Of a stretch of DNA of 64,000 nt, positions 49,894 through 59,349 are shown in pieces. A model generated the notes under the pieces. The model searched no databases, was not told the origin of the DNA, and saw nothing but the letters and a program-made list of their open reading frames with translations. The DNA comes from Kitasatospora papulosa. Lineage in GTDB: Bacteria > Actinomycetota > Actinomycetes > Streptomycetales > Streptomycetaceae. Position 1 is the first letter of the stretch. The number at the start of each line of letters is the position of its first letter. Both the position numbers and the translations under genes were made by a program. The stretch covers positions 744,001-808,000 of the forward strand of contig NZ_JNYQ01000001.1 in assembly GCF_000717245.1 (NCBI RefSeq). The letters run 5' to 3'.

Positions 49894-50748
49894 TCAGCCG
49901 ATCCGGGTGCCCGTGCCGCTCACGCGGACACGGGCGTCCCCCGGCGTCAGCTCGACGGTGAGGGTGCCGGGGCGCCCCATGTCGGCGCCCTGGTGCAGGG
50001 TGAGGACCGCGTCGTCCGGGACCAGGCCGAGCTCCCGCGCGTACGCGCCGAACGCGGCGGCCGCCGCACCCGTCGCCGGGTCCTCGACCACGCCGCCGAC
50101 CGGGAACGGGTCACGGACGTGGAAGACGGTGGCGGACTCCCGCCACGCCAGCTGCACGGTCGTCAGGTCGAGCCGGCGCATGAGGGCTTCCAGGCGGGCG
50201 AAGTCGTACGCCAGGTCCGCCAGCCGTTCCCGGGTCGCGGCGGCCAGCACCAGGTGCCGGGCGCCCGCGTACGCGATGCGGGGCGGCAGCGCCGGGTCCA
50301 GGTCCGCGGCCGGCCAGTCCAGGGCGGCCAGGGCCTCCGCCAGATCCTCGGGTGCGGCGTCCTCGGTGTGCGGCTCGACGCTGGTGAGGGTGGCGCGGAG
50401 CGCGCCGCCCTCGCGGACGACGGTGACCGGCACCGGGCCGGCGGGTGTGGAGAACACCAGGTCCCCCGGCCCGTCCCGCTCGGCGAGCGCGAGGGCGGCG
50501 GCGACCGTGGCATGGCCGCAGAAGGGGACCTCGGCCTTCGGACTGAAGTAGCGGACGGTGTGTCCGCCGTGCCCGTCCGGGTCGGTGAGGAAGGCCGACT
50601 CGCTGTAGCCCAGGTCCGCGGCGACGGCGAGCATCTCGGCGTCGCCGAGCCCGGACGCGTCCAGGACGACCCCGGCGGGGTTGCCCCCCTCCGGGTCGGC
50701 GGAGAACGCGGTGTAGCGGAGGACCTCGGTGCCGGAGTGTGTACTCAT
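49894..50748 (-). CDS. PhzF family isomerase/epimerase-like protein
   Basis: A 284-residue PhzF-fold protein. It has RYTAFSADPEGGNPAGVVLD, SESAFLTDPDGHGGHTVRYF, PFCGHATVAAALAL with the catalytic-loop GHAT, and VEDPATGAAAAAFGAY. The fold is shared with diaminopimelate epimerase. PhzF itself isomerises a phenazine precursor, but most family members have unknown substrates; no phenazine genes are nearby. The ATG at 50748 lacks a strong ribosome site but precedes the conserved start by about ten residues. Confidence 0.86.
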   Translation of the reverse strand: MSTHSGTEVLRYTAFSADPEGGNPAGVVLDASGLGDAEMLAVAADLGYSESAFLTDPDGHGGHTVRYFSPKAEVPFCGHATVAAALALAERDGPGDLVFSTPAGPVPVTVVREGGALRATLTSVEPHTEDAAPEDLAEALAALDWPAADLDPALPPRIAYAGARHLVLAAATRERLADLAYDFARLEALMRRLDLTTVQLAWRESATVFHVRDPFPVGGVVEDPATGAAAAAFGAYARELGLVPDDAVLTLHQGADMGRPGTLTVELTPGDARVRVSGTGTRIG

Positions 50749-50783
50749 GCCACAGGCCAACCAGGGCCCCGGGCCCCGCATTC

Positions 50784-50811
50784 CCGGTGGCGTCACGGAG
50801 TGCCACCGGGA
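50784..50811. terminator. Hairpin after the lamin-tail gene
   Basis: CCCGGTGGC and GCCACCGGG pair around a ten-base loop. It lies about 90 bases downstream of the minus-strand lamin-tail gene and 36 bases before the PhzF start. Confidence 0.5.
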
Positions 50812-50900
50812 GACGTAGGGGGTGGTCCGGGGTCCTGACTCCCCGGCCCACCCCCTGGCCGCTCCACGGACCCCCCGGCCGTGGCGGCCGTTCACCTCGG

Positions 50901-51365
50901 TCAGTGGCAGACCTTCACGCCGTTGCCCTTGCCCCAGGAGCAGGAGTCCCGGAGGGTGCCGCTCGGCTTGATGAGCCGGGCCTTGTCGCCGGTGTTGTTC
51001 CAGACGTACGAGCCGCGGTTCCAGTACACGTGCGTGCCGGAGTTCTTGCCCTTGCCGGTGTGGACCCGGACCGTCTTGCCCGCGGCGACGGTGAAGCTCG
51101 GAAAGGTGTACGTATAGCCGGTGTCGTCCTTCAGCTTGTAGCCCTTGAGCTGCAGCTTTGCCTTGCCGTTGTTGTGGATGTCCACGTACTCGGCGTTGAG
51201 GGACGTGTTCGTCCGGGTGTCCTTGCCGGGGCTGTCGTACTGGATCTTGCCGAGGTGCAGCCCGCCCTGATGGGAGGCCGCCGAGGCCGGGGCAGAGGCG
51301 AGGAGCGAGCCGGCCAGTGCGGTGGCGGCGGCCAGAGCGAGGGGCGCGGCGGTACGTATGCGCAT
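50901..51365 (-). CDS. Secreted lamin tail domain (LTD) protein
   Basis: A 154-residue exported protein. It has a signal peptide (MRIRTAAPLALAAATALAG, cleaved near ASA) and a mature lamin-tail-like beta sandwich: LHLGKIQYDSPG, NAEYVDIHNNGKAKLQLKGY, TYTFPSFTVAAGKTVRVHTG, then SYVWNNTGDKARL. Two Cys residues near the end (DSCSWGKGNGVKVCH) may pair. Such small domains occur alone in streptomycetes and also in secreted nucleases; the function is unknown. The ATG at 51365 has GAAGGA upstream. Confidence 0.82.
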   Translation of the reverse strand: MRIRTAAPLALAAATALAGSLLASAPASAASHQGGLHLGKIQYDSPGKDTRTNTSLNAEYVDIHNNGKAKLQLKGYKLKDDTGYTYTFPSFTVAAGKTVRVHTGKGKNSGTHVYWNRGSYVWNNTGDKARLIKPSGTLRDSCSWGKGNGVKVCH

Positions 51366-51502
51366 GTTGTGTGGTCCTTCTGTGTTCATTCGGTGAAGGT
51401 CAGTAGCATACGGGCGGTAGGAGCCCACCTGGTCCCACAGGCGGAAATTTGCAAATTCTGTCATTTGGCGGTCAGTTCGGGGCGAACTTCGGCTGGACTT
51501 GA

Positions 51503-52258
51503 TCAGCCGCGACCCACATACGGCATGGCCGTCGCCAGTACCGTCGCGAACTGGACGTTGGCCTCCAGCGGCAGCTCGGCCATGTGCAGCACCGTCCGGG
51601 CCACGTCGTCGGCCGCCATGACGGGTTCGGCCGCCACCTCGCCGTTGGCCTGGAGGATCCCCGCGCTCATCCGCTCGGTCATGTCCGTCGCCGCGTTGCC
51701 GATGTCGATCTGCCCGCAGGCGATCCGGTACGGCCGGCCGTCCAGCGACAGCGACTTCGTCAGGCCGGTCACCGCGTGCTTCGTCGCCGTGTACGCGAGG
51801 GAGTGCGGGCGCGGCGCGTGGGCCGAGACCGACCCGTTGTTGATGATCCGTCCGCCCTGCGGGTCCTGTTCCTTCATCAGGCGGTACGCCGCCTGGGCGC
51901 ACAGGAACGTACCCGTCAGATTGACGTCGACCACCGTCCGCCAGTCCTCGTACGCGAGGTCCTCGACCGGCGTCGAGCGCGGCCCGAACGTCCCCGCGTT
52001 GTTGAACAGCAGGTCCAGCCGGCCGAAGCGTTCCCGTACGGAGGCGAAGAGCGCGGCCACCTCGTCCGGATCGCTCACGTCGGTGGGCAGGCCGACCGCC
52101 GTGCCCGGGCCGGCCGCGGCGGCCGTCTCCTCCAGGGCGGCGGCCCTCCGTCCCGCCAGGGCCACGGTCCAGCCCGCACCCGTGAGGGTGAGGGCGACCG
52201 CCCTGCCGATTCCCGATCCCGCGCCCGTGACGACGGCGACTTTCCGCTCAGCGTTCAT
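51503..52258 (-). CDS. Short-chain dehydrogenase/reductase
   Basis: A 251-residue SDR oxidoreductase. It has the dinucleotide motif VVTGAGSGIGRAVA, LFNNAGTFGPR, NGSVSAHAPRPHSLAYTATKH with the catalytic Ser, Tyr and Lys, and a late CGQIDIGNAATDM. The substrate is unknown. The ATG at 52258 lies a few residues before the first strand. It is divergent from the PhoD gene across a 143-base spacer. Confidence 0.86.
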   Translation of the reverse strand: MNAERKVAVVTGAGSGIGRAVALTLTGAGWTVALAGRRAAALEETAAAAGPGTAVGLPTDVSDPDEVAALFASVRERFGRLDLLFNNAGTFGPRSTPVEDLAYEDWRTVVDVNLTGTFLCAQAAYRLMKEQDPQGGRIINNGSVSAHAPRPHSLAYTATKHAVTGLTKSLSLDGRPYRIACGQIDIGNAATDMTERMSAGILQANGEVAAEPVMAADDVARTVLHMAELPLEANVQFATVLATAMPYVGRG

Positions 52259-52401
52259 GGCCCGGCAGCGTACGGGAGGTTTCGCGGAGGGCGGCACCCA
52301 GGTGCTCATCGCACCGCCATTCGGATGTTGTGTACGTGCCAACGGAAAGTCGTCGTCCCGCACTCCAATGCCTCTGACAGCATCCGGCAGGGGAGGGGCA
52401 C

Positions 52402-54069
52402 ATGACACCCGCACAGATCAGCAGGACGCCCGGCCAGGACGGCCGGTCCGCCGAACTCCGCGATGCCGCACGCAGGCTCGGAGCCGGAGTGGGCCGCCGC
52501 CGTTTCCTCACCGTCACCGGTGCCGCCGCCGCGCTCGCCTTCGCGACCGGTCTGCCCGGCGCGGGCACCGCCGCGGCCGCCGAGCTCGACGCCCGGAGGA
52601 TCACGGAGGACCCGTTCACCCTCGGGGTGGCCTCCGGGGACCCCCTGCCGACGTCCGTACTGCTGTGGACCAGACTCGCGCCCCGCCCCTTCGAGCCCGA
52701 CGGCGGGCTGCCCGCCGAGCGCGTCGAGGTCCGCTGGGAGATCGCCCGCGACGAACGCTTCCGCCGCACCGTCCGGCGCGGGACCGCCACCGCCCACCCG
52801 GAGTTCGGGCACAGCGTCCACGTGGACGTGCGAGGGCTCGCTCCCGACCGGGGCTTCTACTACCGCTTCCGGGCCGGCGACTGGACCAGCCCCACCGGCC
52901 GCACCCGCACCGCGCCCGCTCCCGGCGTACGCAACAGCTCCCTGACACTGGCCGCCGTCTCCTGCCAGGCGTACCACGACGGCTACTTCACCGCCTACCG
53001 GCACCTCGCCGACGAGGACGTCGACGTGGTCTTCCACCTCGGCGACTACCTCTACGAGTACGCCGTCACGGCCGTCGGAGGCGCCCGCAACTACACCGAC
53101 CGCGTCCTGCCCGGCCACTTCAACCGCGAGACGCTCACGCTGGACGACTACCGCATGCGGTACGGGCTCTACAAGTCCGACCCCGACCTGCGGGCCGCGC
53201 ACGCCGCGCACCCCTTCGTCGTCACCTGGGACGACCACGAGACCGAGAACAACTACGCGGGCGACACCCCGGAGAACAGCGTCCCCCCGGAGGAGTTCCT
53301 GCTGCGCAGGGCCGCCGCCTACCGGGCCTACTGGGAGAACCAGCCGCTGCGCGCCCCGCAGCGCCCCACCGGCCCCGACATGCGGCTCTACCGGCGGCTG
53401 CGCTTCGGCCGGCTCGCCCAGTTCGACATCCTCGACACCCGCCAGTACCGCAGCAACCAGGCCTACGGCGACGGCTGGAAGGTCCCCGGGCCCGAGTCCG
53501 AGGACCCGGCGCGCACCATGACGGGAGCCGCCCAGGAACGCTGGCTGATCGACGGCTGGAAGGCCTCCGACGCCCGCTGGAACGTCGTACCCCAGCAGGT
53601 CACCTTCGCCCGCCGGCGCGACGTCCCGTCCGACGCCTACAAGCTGTCCATGGACTCCTGGGACGGCTACCCCGCCTCCCGGCAGCGGATCATGGACGGC
53701 GCCGAGGCCGCCGGGATCGAGAACCTGATGGTGCTCACCGGTGACGTGCACGTCGGCTACGGCTTCGACCTCAAGAAGGACTTCGACGACCCGGCCTCCC
53801 GGACCGTCGGCACGGAGATCGTGGCCACCTCGATCACCAGCGGCAAGGACGGCTCCGAGAAGCCGGCCAACTGGAACAACCTGACCCAGGCCAACCCGCA
53901 CATGAAGTTCTACAACGGGCGCCGCGGCTACGCACTCGTCACCCTCGGCACGCGCGAGGCACGCGCCGACTTCCGCACGGTGTCGGCCGTCACCACGCCC
54001 GGCGCGCCGGTCGGCACGGCGGGCTCCTTCGTGACCGAGGCCGGCAACCCGGGGCTCACCCCCGCCTGA
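52402..54069 (+). CDS. phoD: Secreted PhoD-type alkaline phosphatase
   Basis: A 555-residue exported phosphodiesterase/phosphatase. The Tat signal is GRRRFLTVTGAAAALAF. An N-terminal Ig-like domain contains TLGVASGDPLPTSVLLWTRL, and the metallophosphatase domain has VSCQAYHDGYFTAYRHLA, DVVFHLGDYLYEY, TWDDHETENNYAG, LDTRQYRS and LTGDVHVGYGF. The active site is an iron/calcium cluster in this family. GGGAGG lies before the ATG. No GTTCACC-type PHO boxes were found in the promoter, so PhoP control is not evident. A strong terminator follows at 54078. Confidence 0.92.
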   Translation: MTPAQISRTPGQDGRSAELRDAARRLGAGVGRRRFLTVTGAAAALAFATGLPGAGTAAAAELDARRITEDPFTLGVASGDPLPTSVLLWTRLAPRPFEPDGGLPAERVEVRWEIARDERFRRTVRRGTATAHPEFGHSVHVDVRGLAPDRGFYYRFRAGDWTSPTGRTRTAPAPGVRNSSLTLAAVSCQAYHDGYFTAYRHLADEDVDVVFHLGDYLYEYAVTAVGGARNYTDRVLPGHFNRETLTLDDYRMRYGLYKSDPDLRAAHAAHPFVVTWDDHETENNYAGDTPENSVPPEEFLLRRAAAYRAYWENQPLRAPQRPTGPDMRLYRRLRFGRLAQFDILDTRQYRSNQAYGDGWKVPGPESEDPARTMTGAAQERWLIDGWKASDARWNVVPQQVTFARRRDVPSDAYKLSMDSWDGYPASRQRIMDGAEAAGIENLMVLTGDVHVGYGFDLKKDFDDPASRTVGTEIVATSITSGKDGSEKPANWNNLTQANPHMKFYNGRRGYALVTLGTREARADFRTVSAVTTPGAPVGTAGSFVTEAGNPGLTPA

Positions 54070-54077
54070 CCCGCAGC

Positions 54078-54116
54078 CGGTACCGGTCCGGGGCCCGCCT
54101 GCCCGGACCGGTACCG
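54078..54116. terminator. Terminator after phoD
   Basis: CGGTACCGGTCCGGG pairs perfectly with CCCGGACCGGTACCG around a nine-base loop. It lies between the convergent phoD and oxidoreductase genes. Confidence 0.85.
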
Positions 54117-54133
54117 AGGAGAGGGACCGTGTC

Positions 54134-55141
54134 TCAGGCGCGGTCGTCCGCCGGGTAACGGACACCGATCCGGTCACGCACCGCGTCGAGCGTCCGCATC
54201 ACGGCGAGCGAACCGTCCAGCGGCACCAGCGGCGACTCCGTCTCGCCCGCCAGCAGCGCGCGCGTCACCTCGGCCGCCTCGTACTGCATCCCCGAAAGGC
54301 CCTGCGGGCCGGGGCCCGTGACGACCTTCTCCGGCTCCCGGCCCGACCGGTGGAGGAAGAAGTGGTCCGGGTGGAAGAAGTCCCGGGGGAGGTCGATCCG
54401 CCCCTCCGTGCCGGTGACGGTCGCGGAGGTGGGCAGGTTTGCGACGATCGAGCAGCTCAGCAGCGCGGTGGCACCGGAGTCCCACCCCAGCAGCATCCCG
54501 GTGTTCAGGTCGACACCCTCCGGGGACAGCAGCGCGTCGGCCTGCACCCGGTCCGGTTCCCCCAGCAGCAGCTGGGCGAACGACACCGGGTAGACCCCGA
54601 GGTCCAGCAGCGCGCCGCCGCCCAGTGCGGGGTCGCGCAGCCGGTGCTCGGCCCCGAAGGTGCCCGCGAAGCCGAAGTCGGCCTGCACCGTGCGGATCTC
54701 ACCGATCGCGCCGTCCCGCACCAGCTCGGTGATCCGGCGGATCAGCGGGTTGCAGTACGTCCACATGGCCTCCATCAGGAACAGCCCGCGCTCCCGGGCC
54801 AGTCCGGCCAGCTCCCGCGCCTCACGCGCGTTGAGCGTGAACGCCTTCTCGCACAGGACGTGCTTGCCGGCCTCCAGGGCGAGCCCCGCCGCCTCCCGGT
54901 GCGCCGAGTGCGGGGTTGCGACGTACACGACGTCGACGGAGTCGTCCGCGACGAGCTCCGCCCAGCTGCCGTACGCCCGCTCGATCCCGAACCGGTCGGC
55001 GAAGGCCCTCGCGGAGGCCTCGGTACGGGAGGCGACGGCCACGACCTCGGCCCCGGAGTCCGGCATCGCCAGCAGGTCCTCGGTGAACCTCGCGGCTATG
55101 CCGCCCGTCGCCAGAACACCCCAACGCACAGTCCCGCTCAT
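54134..55141 (-). CDS. Gfo/Idh/MocA family oxidoreductase
   Basis: A 335-residue NAD(P)-dependent oxidoreductase. It has the Rossmann start RWGVLATGGIAARFTEDLL, VVYVATPHSAHREAAGLAL, and the family motif GKHVLCEKAFTLNAREARE with catalytic Lys. The C-terminal beta domain contains ALGGGALLDLGVYPVSFAQLLLG, holding a catalytic His-position variant. Substrates are sugars or cyclitols in related proteins. The ATG at 55141 precedes the Rossmann fold by four residues. Confidence 0.88.
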   Translation of the reverse strand: MSGTVRWGVLATGGIAARFTEDLLAMPDSGAEVVAVASRTEASARAFADRFGIERAYGSWAELVADDSVDVVYVATPHSAHREAAGLALEAGKHVLCEKAFTLNAREARELAGLARERGLFLMEAMWTYCNPLIRRITELVRDGAIGEIRTVQADFGFAGTFGAEHRLRDPALGGGALLDLGVYPVSFAQLLLGEPDRVQADALLSPEGVDLNTGMLLGWDSGATALLSCSIVANLPTSATVTGTEGRIDLPRDFFHPDHFFLHRSGREPEKVVTGPGPQGLSGMQYEAAEVTRALLAGETESPLVPLDGSLAVMRTLDAVRDRIGVRYPADDRA

Positions 55142-55223
55142 GCCGCCCGCCCTCACACAAAGGTATCGACCACTACGACTGACCTGAGAGCATAGATGCG
55201 GATTCAACGAAGCGGAGAAGAGG

Positions 55224-56621
55224 ATGCCGGACAGCGGCGCGAGCCGGGCCCAGCAAGAGCACGAGCACATACCGACGAAGAACACCGAAGGCGCCGCACT
55301 CGGCGCCCAGGCCACCGCCACCCCCACCGCCGCGGGTGTGCCGGCCATCTCCACCCCCCTCGCGCCAGGCATTCCGGGCGCCCCCACGACCACCGCACGG
55401 CGGGCCGGCCTCCTGGTCACCCTGGTGCTGGGCGGGCTCACCGCCCTGCCGCCGCTCTCCATGGACATGTACCTCCCGGCACTCCCGGAGGTCACCGACG
55501 CGCTGCACGCCCCCGCCGCGACGGTCCAGCTCACCCTGACGGCCTGCCTCCTGGGCATGGCGCTCGGCCAGCTCGTCGTCGGCCCCATGAGCGACCGCTG
55601 GGGCCGGCGCACCCCGCTGCTCCTCGGCATGGTCGTCTACGTGATCGCCACCGCGATCTGCGCCGTCGCCCCCACCGCGGAACTCCTCATCGGCTTCCGC
55701 CTCCTGCAAGGCCTGGCCGGCGCCGCGGGCATCGTGATCTCCCGGGCCGTCGTACGCGACCTGTACGACGGCGACGAGATGGCCCGGTTCTTCTCCACCC
55801 TCATGCTGATCTCGGGAGTGGCGCCCGTCGTCGCGCCCGTGATCGGCGGCCAGGTACTGCAGTTCACCGACTGGCGCGGCATCTTCGTCGTCCTCACCGT
55901 CGTCGGCGTGCTGCTCACCTTCGTCGTCTGGAAGTGGCTCCACGAGACACTTCCCGCGGCGGAGCGGCACACCGGGGGTGTCGGCGACGCGCTGCGGACC
56001 ATGCGCGGGCTGCTGGCCGACCGGGTGTTCACCGGCTACATGATCGCGGGCAGCCTCGCCTTCGCGGCGCTCTTCGCCTACGTGAGCGCCTCGCCGTTCG
56101 TCGTGCAGGAAATCTACGGGGCCTCGCCGCAGACCTTCAGCCTGCTCTTCGGGATCAACTCCATCGGGCTGATCGCCGTCGGCCAGATCAACGGCAAGCT
56201 GCTCGTCGGCAGGGTCAGCCTGGACAAGGCACTCGGCCTCGGCCTCGCCGTGATCTCCGTGGCGGCGGTCGCCCTGCTGCTGATGACCTCCGGGGTCTTC
56301 GGCGAGGTCGGCCTGGTGCCGGTGGCCGCCGGGCTGTTCGTGCTGATGTCGGCGATGGGCCTGGCGATGCCCAACACCAACACCCAGGCCCTCATGCGTA
56401 CGAGGCACGCCGCCGGCTCGGCCTCCGCGCTCCTGGGGACGTCCCAGTTCCTGATCGGTGCCATCGCCTCACCTCTGGTCGGGATCGCCGGCGAGAAGAC
56501 CGCCGTGCCGATGGCCGTCGTGCAGGTGGTCTGCGCGCTGGCCGCGGTGACGTGCTTCCTGCTGCTGTGCAGGCCGTGGCGGGACGCGGGCGCCGCGCGG
56601 GAGCCGCTCGCCAAGGACTGA
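55224..56621 (+). CDS. Bcr/CflA family multidrug efflux MFS transporter
   Basis: A 465-residue exporter with about 12 spans after a 60-residue polar N-terminus. It has the family motif LSMDMYLPALPEVTDAL in span 1, GQLVVGPMSDRWGRRTPLL in motif A, and LQGLAGAAGIVISRAVVRDLYDG in the following part. Bcr/CflA proteins export bicyclomycin, sulfonamides or other drugs. The ATG at 55224 is preceded by GGAG seven bases upstream. It is divergent from the Gfo/Idh/MocA gene. Confidence 0.88.
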   Translation: MPDSGASRAQQEHEHIPTKNTEGAALGAQATATPTAAGVPAISTPLAPGIPGAPTTTARRAGLLVTLVLGGLTALPPLSMDMYLPALPEVTDALHAPAATVQLTLTACLLGMALGQLVVGPMSDRWGRRTPLLLGMVVYVIATAICAVAPTAELLIGFRLLQGLAGAAGIVISRAVVRDLYDGDEMARFFSTLMLISGVAPVVAPVIGGQVLQFTDWRGIFVVLTVVGVLLTFVVWKWLHETLPAAERHTGGVGDALRTMRGLLADRVFTGYMIAGSLAFAALFAYVSASPFVVQEIYGASPQTFSLLFGINSIGLIAVGQINGKLLVGRVSLDKALGLGLAVISVAAVALLLMTSGVFGEVGLVPVAAGLFVLMSAMGLAMPNTNTQALMRTRHAAGSASALLGTSQFLIGAIASPLVGIAGEKTAVPMAVVQVVCALAAVTCFLLLCRPWRDAGAAREPLAKD

Positions 56622-56646
56622 ACGGCGCCGCTGCGAGGGCGGACCG

Positions 56647-56689
56647 CGCACAGGGCCCGGACGGGACGGAACCGTCCGGGCCCTGTGCG
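56647..56689 (+). terminator. Terminator after the Bcr/CflA gene
   Basis: CGCACAGGGCCCGGACGG pairs perfectly with CCGTCCGGGCCCTGTGCG around a seven-base loop, giving an 18-base stem. Confidence 0.88.
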
Positions 56690-56768
56690 TGTCCCAACAG
56701 CCCGCAGGCCGGGCCCGCACCGGCCACCGGACTGCGGGCGGAGGGCCCACTGCGCCTACAATTCGGCG

Positions 56769-57761
56769 GTGAACGCCACCCTCCCCACCGCGGAAACCCT
56801 GCGTGCGGCGCTGGCCGCCCTGCTCGACGGGCTGCCCCCGACCCAGGCCGCGCAGGCCGTCGACCGGCTGATCGCCAGCTACCGCGGTACCACCCCCACC
56901 GACGCCCCCATCCTGCGGGACCGCTCGGACGTCGCCGCGTACGCCGCCTACCGGATGCCCGCGACCTTCGAGGCCGTACGGTCCTGCCTCGACGCGCTCC
57001 GCGAGGCCGCGCCGGGCTGGGCGCCCGCCACCCACACCGACATCGGGGGCGGCACCGGCGCCGCGAGCTGGGCGGTCGCCGGAGCCTGGGACGGGACGCG
57101 GACGACGGTCCTCGACTGGTCCGAGCCGGCCCTCGCACTCGGCCGTGAGCTGGCCGAGGCCTCCGGCATCCCCGGGCTGCGGTCCGCCACCTGGGAGCGG
57201 GCGAGGATCGGTACGTCACCGGCTCCGGCGCCCACCGACCTGGTGACCGTCTCGTACGTACTCAAGGAGCTCACGGCCGAGAACCGGGCCGTGGTCGTGG
57301 ACGCCGCCGCGGCCGCGCAGGCCGTGGTGATCGTGGAACCAGGCACCCCGGACGGCTACGACCGGATCATCGAGGCCCGCGACCGGCTGATCGGCGCCGG
57401 CCTGACCGTCGCCGCGCCCTGTCCGCACGACGACGCCTGCCCCATCGAGCGCGGCACCGACTGGTGCCACTTCTCGGCCCGTGTCAGCCGCTCGTCCCTG
57501 CACCGCCAGGTGAAGGGCGGCTCGCTCAGCCACGAGGACGAGAAGTTCAGCTACGTCGTGGCGACGCGGTTCCCCACCGTGCCCGCCACCGCACGGGTCA
57601 CCCGCAAGCCGCAGATCCGCAAGGGACAGGTGCTGCTGGAGCTCTGCACGAAGGACGAGGCCCTGCAACGCGCCACGGTCACCAAGCGGCACGGCCCGCT
57701 CTACCGTGCCGCCCGGGACACCGCGTGGGGCGACGCCTGGCCGCCGCCCGAGGACGACTGA
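56769..57761 (+). CDS. Rsm22-like ribosomal small subunit methyltransferase family protein
   Basis: A 330-residue protein of the Rsm22 family. It has a SAM-type motif in THTDIGGGTGAASWAV, then SYVLKEL, VIVEPGTPDGYDRIIEARD and a cysteine cluster in CPHDDACPIERGTDWCHFSARV. Rsm22 proteins assemble the mitochondrial small ribosomal subunit and bind an iron-sulfur cluster through such Cys residues. The bacterial role is not defined. The GTG at 56769 follows the terminator of the previous gene by 80 bases, giving an independent unit. Confidence 0.85.
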   Translation: MNATLPTAETLRAALAALLDGLPPTQAAQAVDRLIASYRGTTPTDAPILRDRSDVAAYAAYRMPATFEAVRSCLDALREAAPGWAPATHTDIGGGTGAASWAVAGAWDGTRTTVLDWSEPALALGRELAEASGIPGLRSATWERARIGTSPAPAPTDLVTVSYVLKELTAENRAVVVDAAAAAQAVVIVEPGTPDGYDRIIEARDRLIGAGLTVAAPCPHDDACPIERGTDWCHFSARVSRSSLHRQVKGGSLSHEDEKFSYVVATRFPTVPATARVTRKPQIRKGQVLLELCTKDEALQRATVTKRHGPLYRAARDTAWGDAWPPPEDD

Positions 57762-57788
57762 CGGGTGCGGCGGGGCCCGGTCCGCCCC

Positions 57789-58229
57789 TCAGCGCAGTTG
57801 CTCGGCCAGTCCGACGATGATGCCGTCCGGGCCGCGCAGGTAGCAGAGGAGATAGCTGTCCTCGAAACGGGCGATCCCGCCGACGAGTTCGCCGCCGTGC
57901 GGCCGCAGGCGCGCGACGGTGTCCTCGATGTCGTCGACCGCGAACATGACGCGGTGCGTGCCCAGGACATTGTGGGGCCGGTCGCTCGCCCCGGCGTCGA
58001 TCGCCCGGGGGCTGCGGTACTTCGCCAGTTCGAGCCGGCTGTGCCCGTCCGGGGTCCGGACCATCGCGATGTCGCAGTGCACGCCGTCGAGCCCGGTGCA
58101 CCGGTCGGCGAAGGGACCCTGGACCTCGCCCCTGCCCTCCAGCTCCATACCGAGTTCCACGAAGAACGCGATGGCGGCGTCCATGTCCTCGACCACGATG
58201 CCGACGTTGTCCATCCGCTGAACCGCCAT
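57789..58229 (-). CDS. VOC family protein (glyoxalase-like)
   Basis: A 146-residue protein of the vicinal oxygen chelate fold. It has VQRMDNVGIVVEDMDAAIAF at the start, CDIAMVRTPDGHSRLELAKY with a metal-ligand Glu, and HRVMFAVDDIEDTVARL. Members are dioxygenases, glyoxalases or resistance proteins. The ATG at 58229 has GGGAGAG upstream; a longer frame is probably non-coding. The specific reaction cannot be told. Confidence 0.85.
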   Translation of the reverse strand: MAVQRMDNVGIVVEDMDAAIAFFVELGMELEGRGEVQGPFADRCTGLDGVHCDIAMVRTPDGHSRLELAKYRSPRAIDAGASDRPHNVLGTHRVMFAVDDIEDTVARLRPHGGELVGGIARFEDSYLLCYLRGPDGIIVGLAEQLR

Positions 58230-58338
58230 CTGCGTCTCTCCCTCGTCCTCGTGCGGCCGGTGGTGGCCGCTCACCGTCCTGGGACGGAGCCGCTGGCACG
58301 TTCTCGACATCTCCACCGGCACGTTTCGGAGGCCGGGC

Positions 58339-59154
58339 TCAGGCCCGCAGCTCCTGGGTGCAGCACTTCACGCTGCCGCCGCCCTTGAGCAGTTCGCCCA
58401 GGTCCATCGGCACCGGCTCGAAGCCCCGGTCCCGCAGCGGGTCGAGGAGGCCCACCGCGGCCTGCGGCAGCAGCACGTGGCGGCCGTCGCTGACCGCGTT
58501 GAGGCCCAGCCGGGCGGCGTCCGCCTCCTCGGCCAGCAGCGCGTCCGGGAAGAGCCGGGCCAGCACCGACCGGCTGCCCGGCGAGAAGGCCCCGGGGTAG
58601 TACATGATCTCGTCGGCCGCCTCGTCGAGCACGCACAGTGCCGTGTCCAGGTGGTAGTAGCGCGGGTCCACCAGGTCGAGGCCGATCACCGGGCGGCCGA
58701 AGAACTCCTGGGCCTCGTCGTGGGAGAGCGGACTCGACCGGAAGCCACGCCCGGCCAGCAGGTACGAGGCGGTCACGGCGAAGTCGCCCTCGCCTTCGTT
58801 GACGTGGGCCGGCTCGTGGATCTCGGTGAAACCGTTGGCCCGGAACCACTCCCGGTGCGCCTCGGCCTCCGCGAAGCGCTCCCGGTAGGCGAACAGGGCA
58901 CCCAGCACGCGTCCGTCGATCACGGTGGCCCCGTTGGCGGCGAACACCATGTCGGGCAGGTCCGGGCGGGGGGTGAGGAGCTCCACGGTGTGGCCGAGGG
59001 CCCGGTAGCGGTCGCGCAGGTCCTCCCACTGGGTGGTTGCCAGGGGCAGGTCGACGGGCTTCGACGGATCCATCCACGGGTTGATGGAGTACGTGACCTC
59101 GAAGTGGGCCGGGGCGCACATCAGGTAGCGACGAGGGGTGGCGTCACGGGTCAA
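58339..59154 (-). CDS. ddaH: Dimethylarginine dimethylaminohydrolase (DDAH-type amidinotransferase)
   Basis: A 271-residue amidinohydrolase that would convert dimethylarginine to citrulline and dimethylamine. It has MCAPAHFEVTYSINPWMDP, MVFAANGATVIDG, EGEGDFAV, YYHLDTALCVLD with the catalytic His, and a C-terminal SVKCCTQELRA that holds the catalytic Cys. The TTG start at 59154 has GAGGAG seven bases upstream. Related agmatine or arginine deiminase activity cannot be excluded. Confidence 0.87.
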   Translation of the reverse strand: MTRDATPRRYLMCAPAHFEVTYSINPWMDPSKPVDLPLATTQWEDLRDRYRALGHTVELLTPRPDLPDMVFAANGATVIDGRVLGALFAYRERFAEAEAHREWFRANGFTEIHEPAHVNEGEGDFAVTASYLLAGRGFRSSPLSHDEAQEFFGRPVIGLDLVDPRYYHLDTALCVLDEAADEIMYYPGAFSPGSRSVLARLFPDALLAEEADAARLGLNAVSDGRHVLLPQAAVGLLDPLRDRGFEPVPMDLGELLKGGGSVKCCTQELRA

Positions 59155-59349
59155 TGAAGGCTCCTCACGAACGGCGGCCTCCGCCGCGGCACGGTGGGAT
59201 GCGCACGGGGTGTGTGCGTGAGTTCATGGTGCGCCGGACCGGGCCGTTGCGCTGTGATCCGTTCGGGTGGTTCACACGGACGGGAAGGTGGGTAGGACGG
59301 CACCGGACAAGACGATACGTACCGGACCGTGACCCTCTAGGGTGGCCGG

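Noticed and set aside
49894..50748. Phenazine biosynthesis
   Set aside because: PhzF-fold proteins are widespread and no other phenazine genes are present.
52259..52401. PHO box for phoD
   Set aside because: No pair of GTTCACC-like direct repeats was found in the spacer.
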